Of a DNA stretch of 64,000 nucleotides, positions 63,662-64,000 are shown in pieces. This DNA is from Nitrososphaerota archaeon. Its GTDB lineage: Archaea; Thermoproteota; Nitrososphaeria; Nitrososphaerales; Gagatemarchaeaceae. The notes under the pieces are model-generated. The model was not told where the DNA came from. It was given only the letters and a program-made list of their open reading frames with translations, and ran no database searches. Within the stretch, counting starts at the first letter, position 1; every line of letters begins with the position of its first letter. The stretch covers positions 53,470 through 117,469 of the forward strand of contig JAFMAD010000002.1 of NCBI GenBank assembly GCA_029785195.1, given 5' to 3'. The position numbers were made by a program, and so were the translations under genes.

Positions 63662-64000
63662 TCAGCCATTCTTTGACCTCTCCTTTGTTATAAAAACCCT
63701 CCCGGATGCCCTTAGTACCTCAGGGTCGTGAGGTACTTCTGCATCGGCGCCGTTTATCTTCAAGAACGCTGATGTGACGGTCACCGCCGTACGCCTCACT
63801 CCGCTCGCAAATGGGTGTCCTTTTACGATTCCAAACAAGAGTTCCGTTGCGGGGTTGTAAACATCGTCGTTTGTCTTGCTGGCGTTATCAAGGATGAGTT
63901 GCAGTTTTGCCCGAGACAAGACCTGATGCGTGTCCCCCTTCTTTACAGGGATCTCCGTGAGCACTCGCCTGTTCACCTCAATCATCTCTTCAACGGTGGG
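63662..64000 (-). CDS. Fic/Doc-family protein (5' end outside window)
   Basis: At least 112 residues in the window, running off its right end; the first internal ATG is at 63985. The segment VKGHPFASGVRRTAVTVTSA aligns with the Doc/Fic motif HPFxDGNKRTA, but Asp/Glu, Gly-Asn spacing is degenerate (ASGVRR). N-terminal EVNRRVLTEIPVKKG and C-terminal HDPEVLRASGRVFITKER fit Doc-like toxins. No antitoxin gene is seen downstream within the window. Kinase/AMPylation activity is doubtful given the motif changes. Confidence 0.6.
   Translation of the reverse strand, partial: PTVEEMIEVNRRVLTEIPVKKGDTHQVLSRAKLQLILDNASKTNDDVYNPATELLFGIVKGHPFASGVRRTAVTVTSAFLKINGADAEVPHDPEVLRASGRVFITKERSKNG

Overview
The window is archaeal chromosome. 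The evidence is an archaeal 16S-23S rRNA operon, Alba, aRF1, a family-Y polymerase, an RPA-like OB-fold protein, an AbrB-PhoU regulator, a fused-subunit 2-oxoacid:ferredoxin oxidoreductase, A/T-rich TATA-type promoter sequences, many TTG/GTG starts and intron-bearing tRNAs. The operon has no tRNA-Ala in its spacer and no 5S gene after the 23S. Together with the UPF0147 and primase large-subunit-like genes this points to Nitrososphaeria/Thaumarchaeota or a close relative. That placement is an inference; no ammonia-oxidation genes are present.

Region 1 (1-29.6 kb) is compact core genome: replication and repair (RPA-like protein, Alba, Dpo4-like polymerase with a SWIM zinc protein, primase large-subunit-like protein, HhH-GPD glycosylase), translation (ValRS, CysRS, aRF1, a YchF-like GTPase, six tRNAs), queC/queE for the 7-deazaguanine precursor of archaeosine, UMP kinase, glycerate 2-kinase, ferredoxin-linked 2-oxoacid oxidation and phosphate regulation. 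Genes are tightly packed, often overlap by 1-17 nt, and twice overlap tRNA genes. Four of six tRNAs carry introns, seven in all. They include a D-loop intron in tRNA-Thr(TGT) and three introns, one in the T-loop, in tRNA-Met.

Region 2 (29.6-36.4 kb) is the rRNA operon. The 16S is split by an 800-nt intron of archaeal bulge-helix-bulge type encoding a LAGLIDADG protein. The 23S is split by two apparent group I introns at the universal sites corresponding to E. coli 1931 and 2500. Both rRNAs are flanked by inverted repeats forming long processing stems.

Region 3 (36.4-64 kb) is an accessory island. Its main feature is a repeat present ten times (about 36.34, 45.18, 51.90, 52.83, 53.34, 57.42, 60.84, 61.79, 62.40 and 63.44 kb) and not seen upstream. 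The first copy is the 3' strand of the pre-23S processing stem. The last copy also carries the terminal nucleotides of the 23S gene, with 59 of 60 positions identical. The repeats divide the island into cargo units: a restriction-modification pair; a PD-(D/E)XK-like protein with an unknown partner; an HTH-HerA ATPase operon behind a perfect 22-bp palindrome; a peptide and amide utilisation set; HicAB; an amino-acid permease with a G1P-dehydrogenase-like protein; a D-amino-acid set; two paralogous secreted proteins; a DinB/YfiT-like protein; a TatC-like membrane protein; and a Doc-like protein at the edge. A 45-bp remnant of the HerA ATPase lies just before another repeat copy. I infer an island built by repeated insertion at the 23S 3' end, with the repeats as attachment-like boundaries. 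No integrase is visible in the window.

Several genes are broken by single-base shifts or a single stop (CBS protein, HNH protein, GNAT protein, one secreted paralog, a small protein at 40.4-40.7 kb). These may be pseudogenes or assembly errors.
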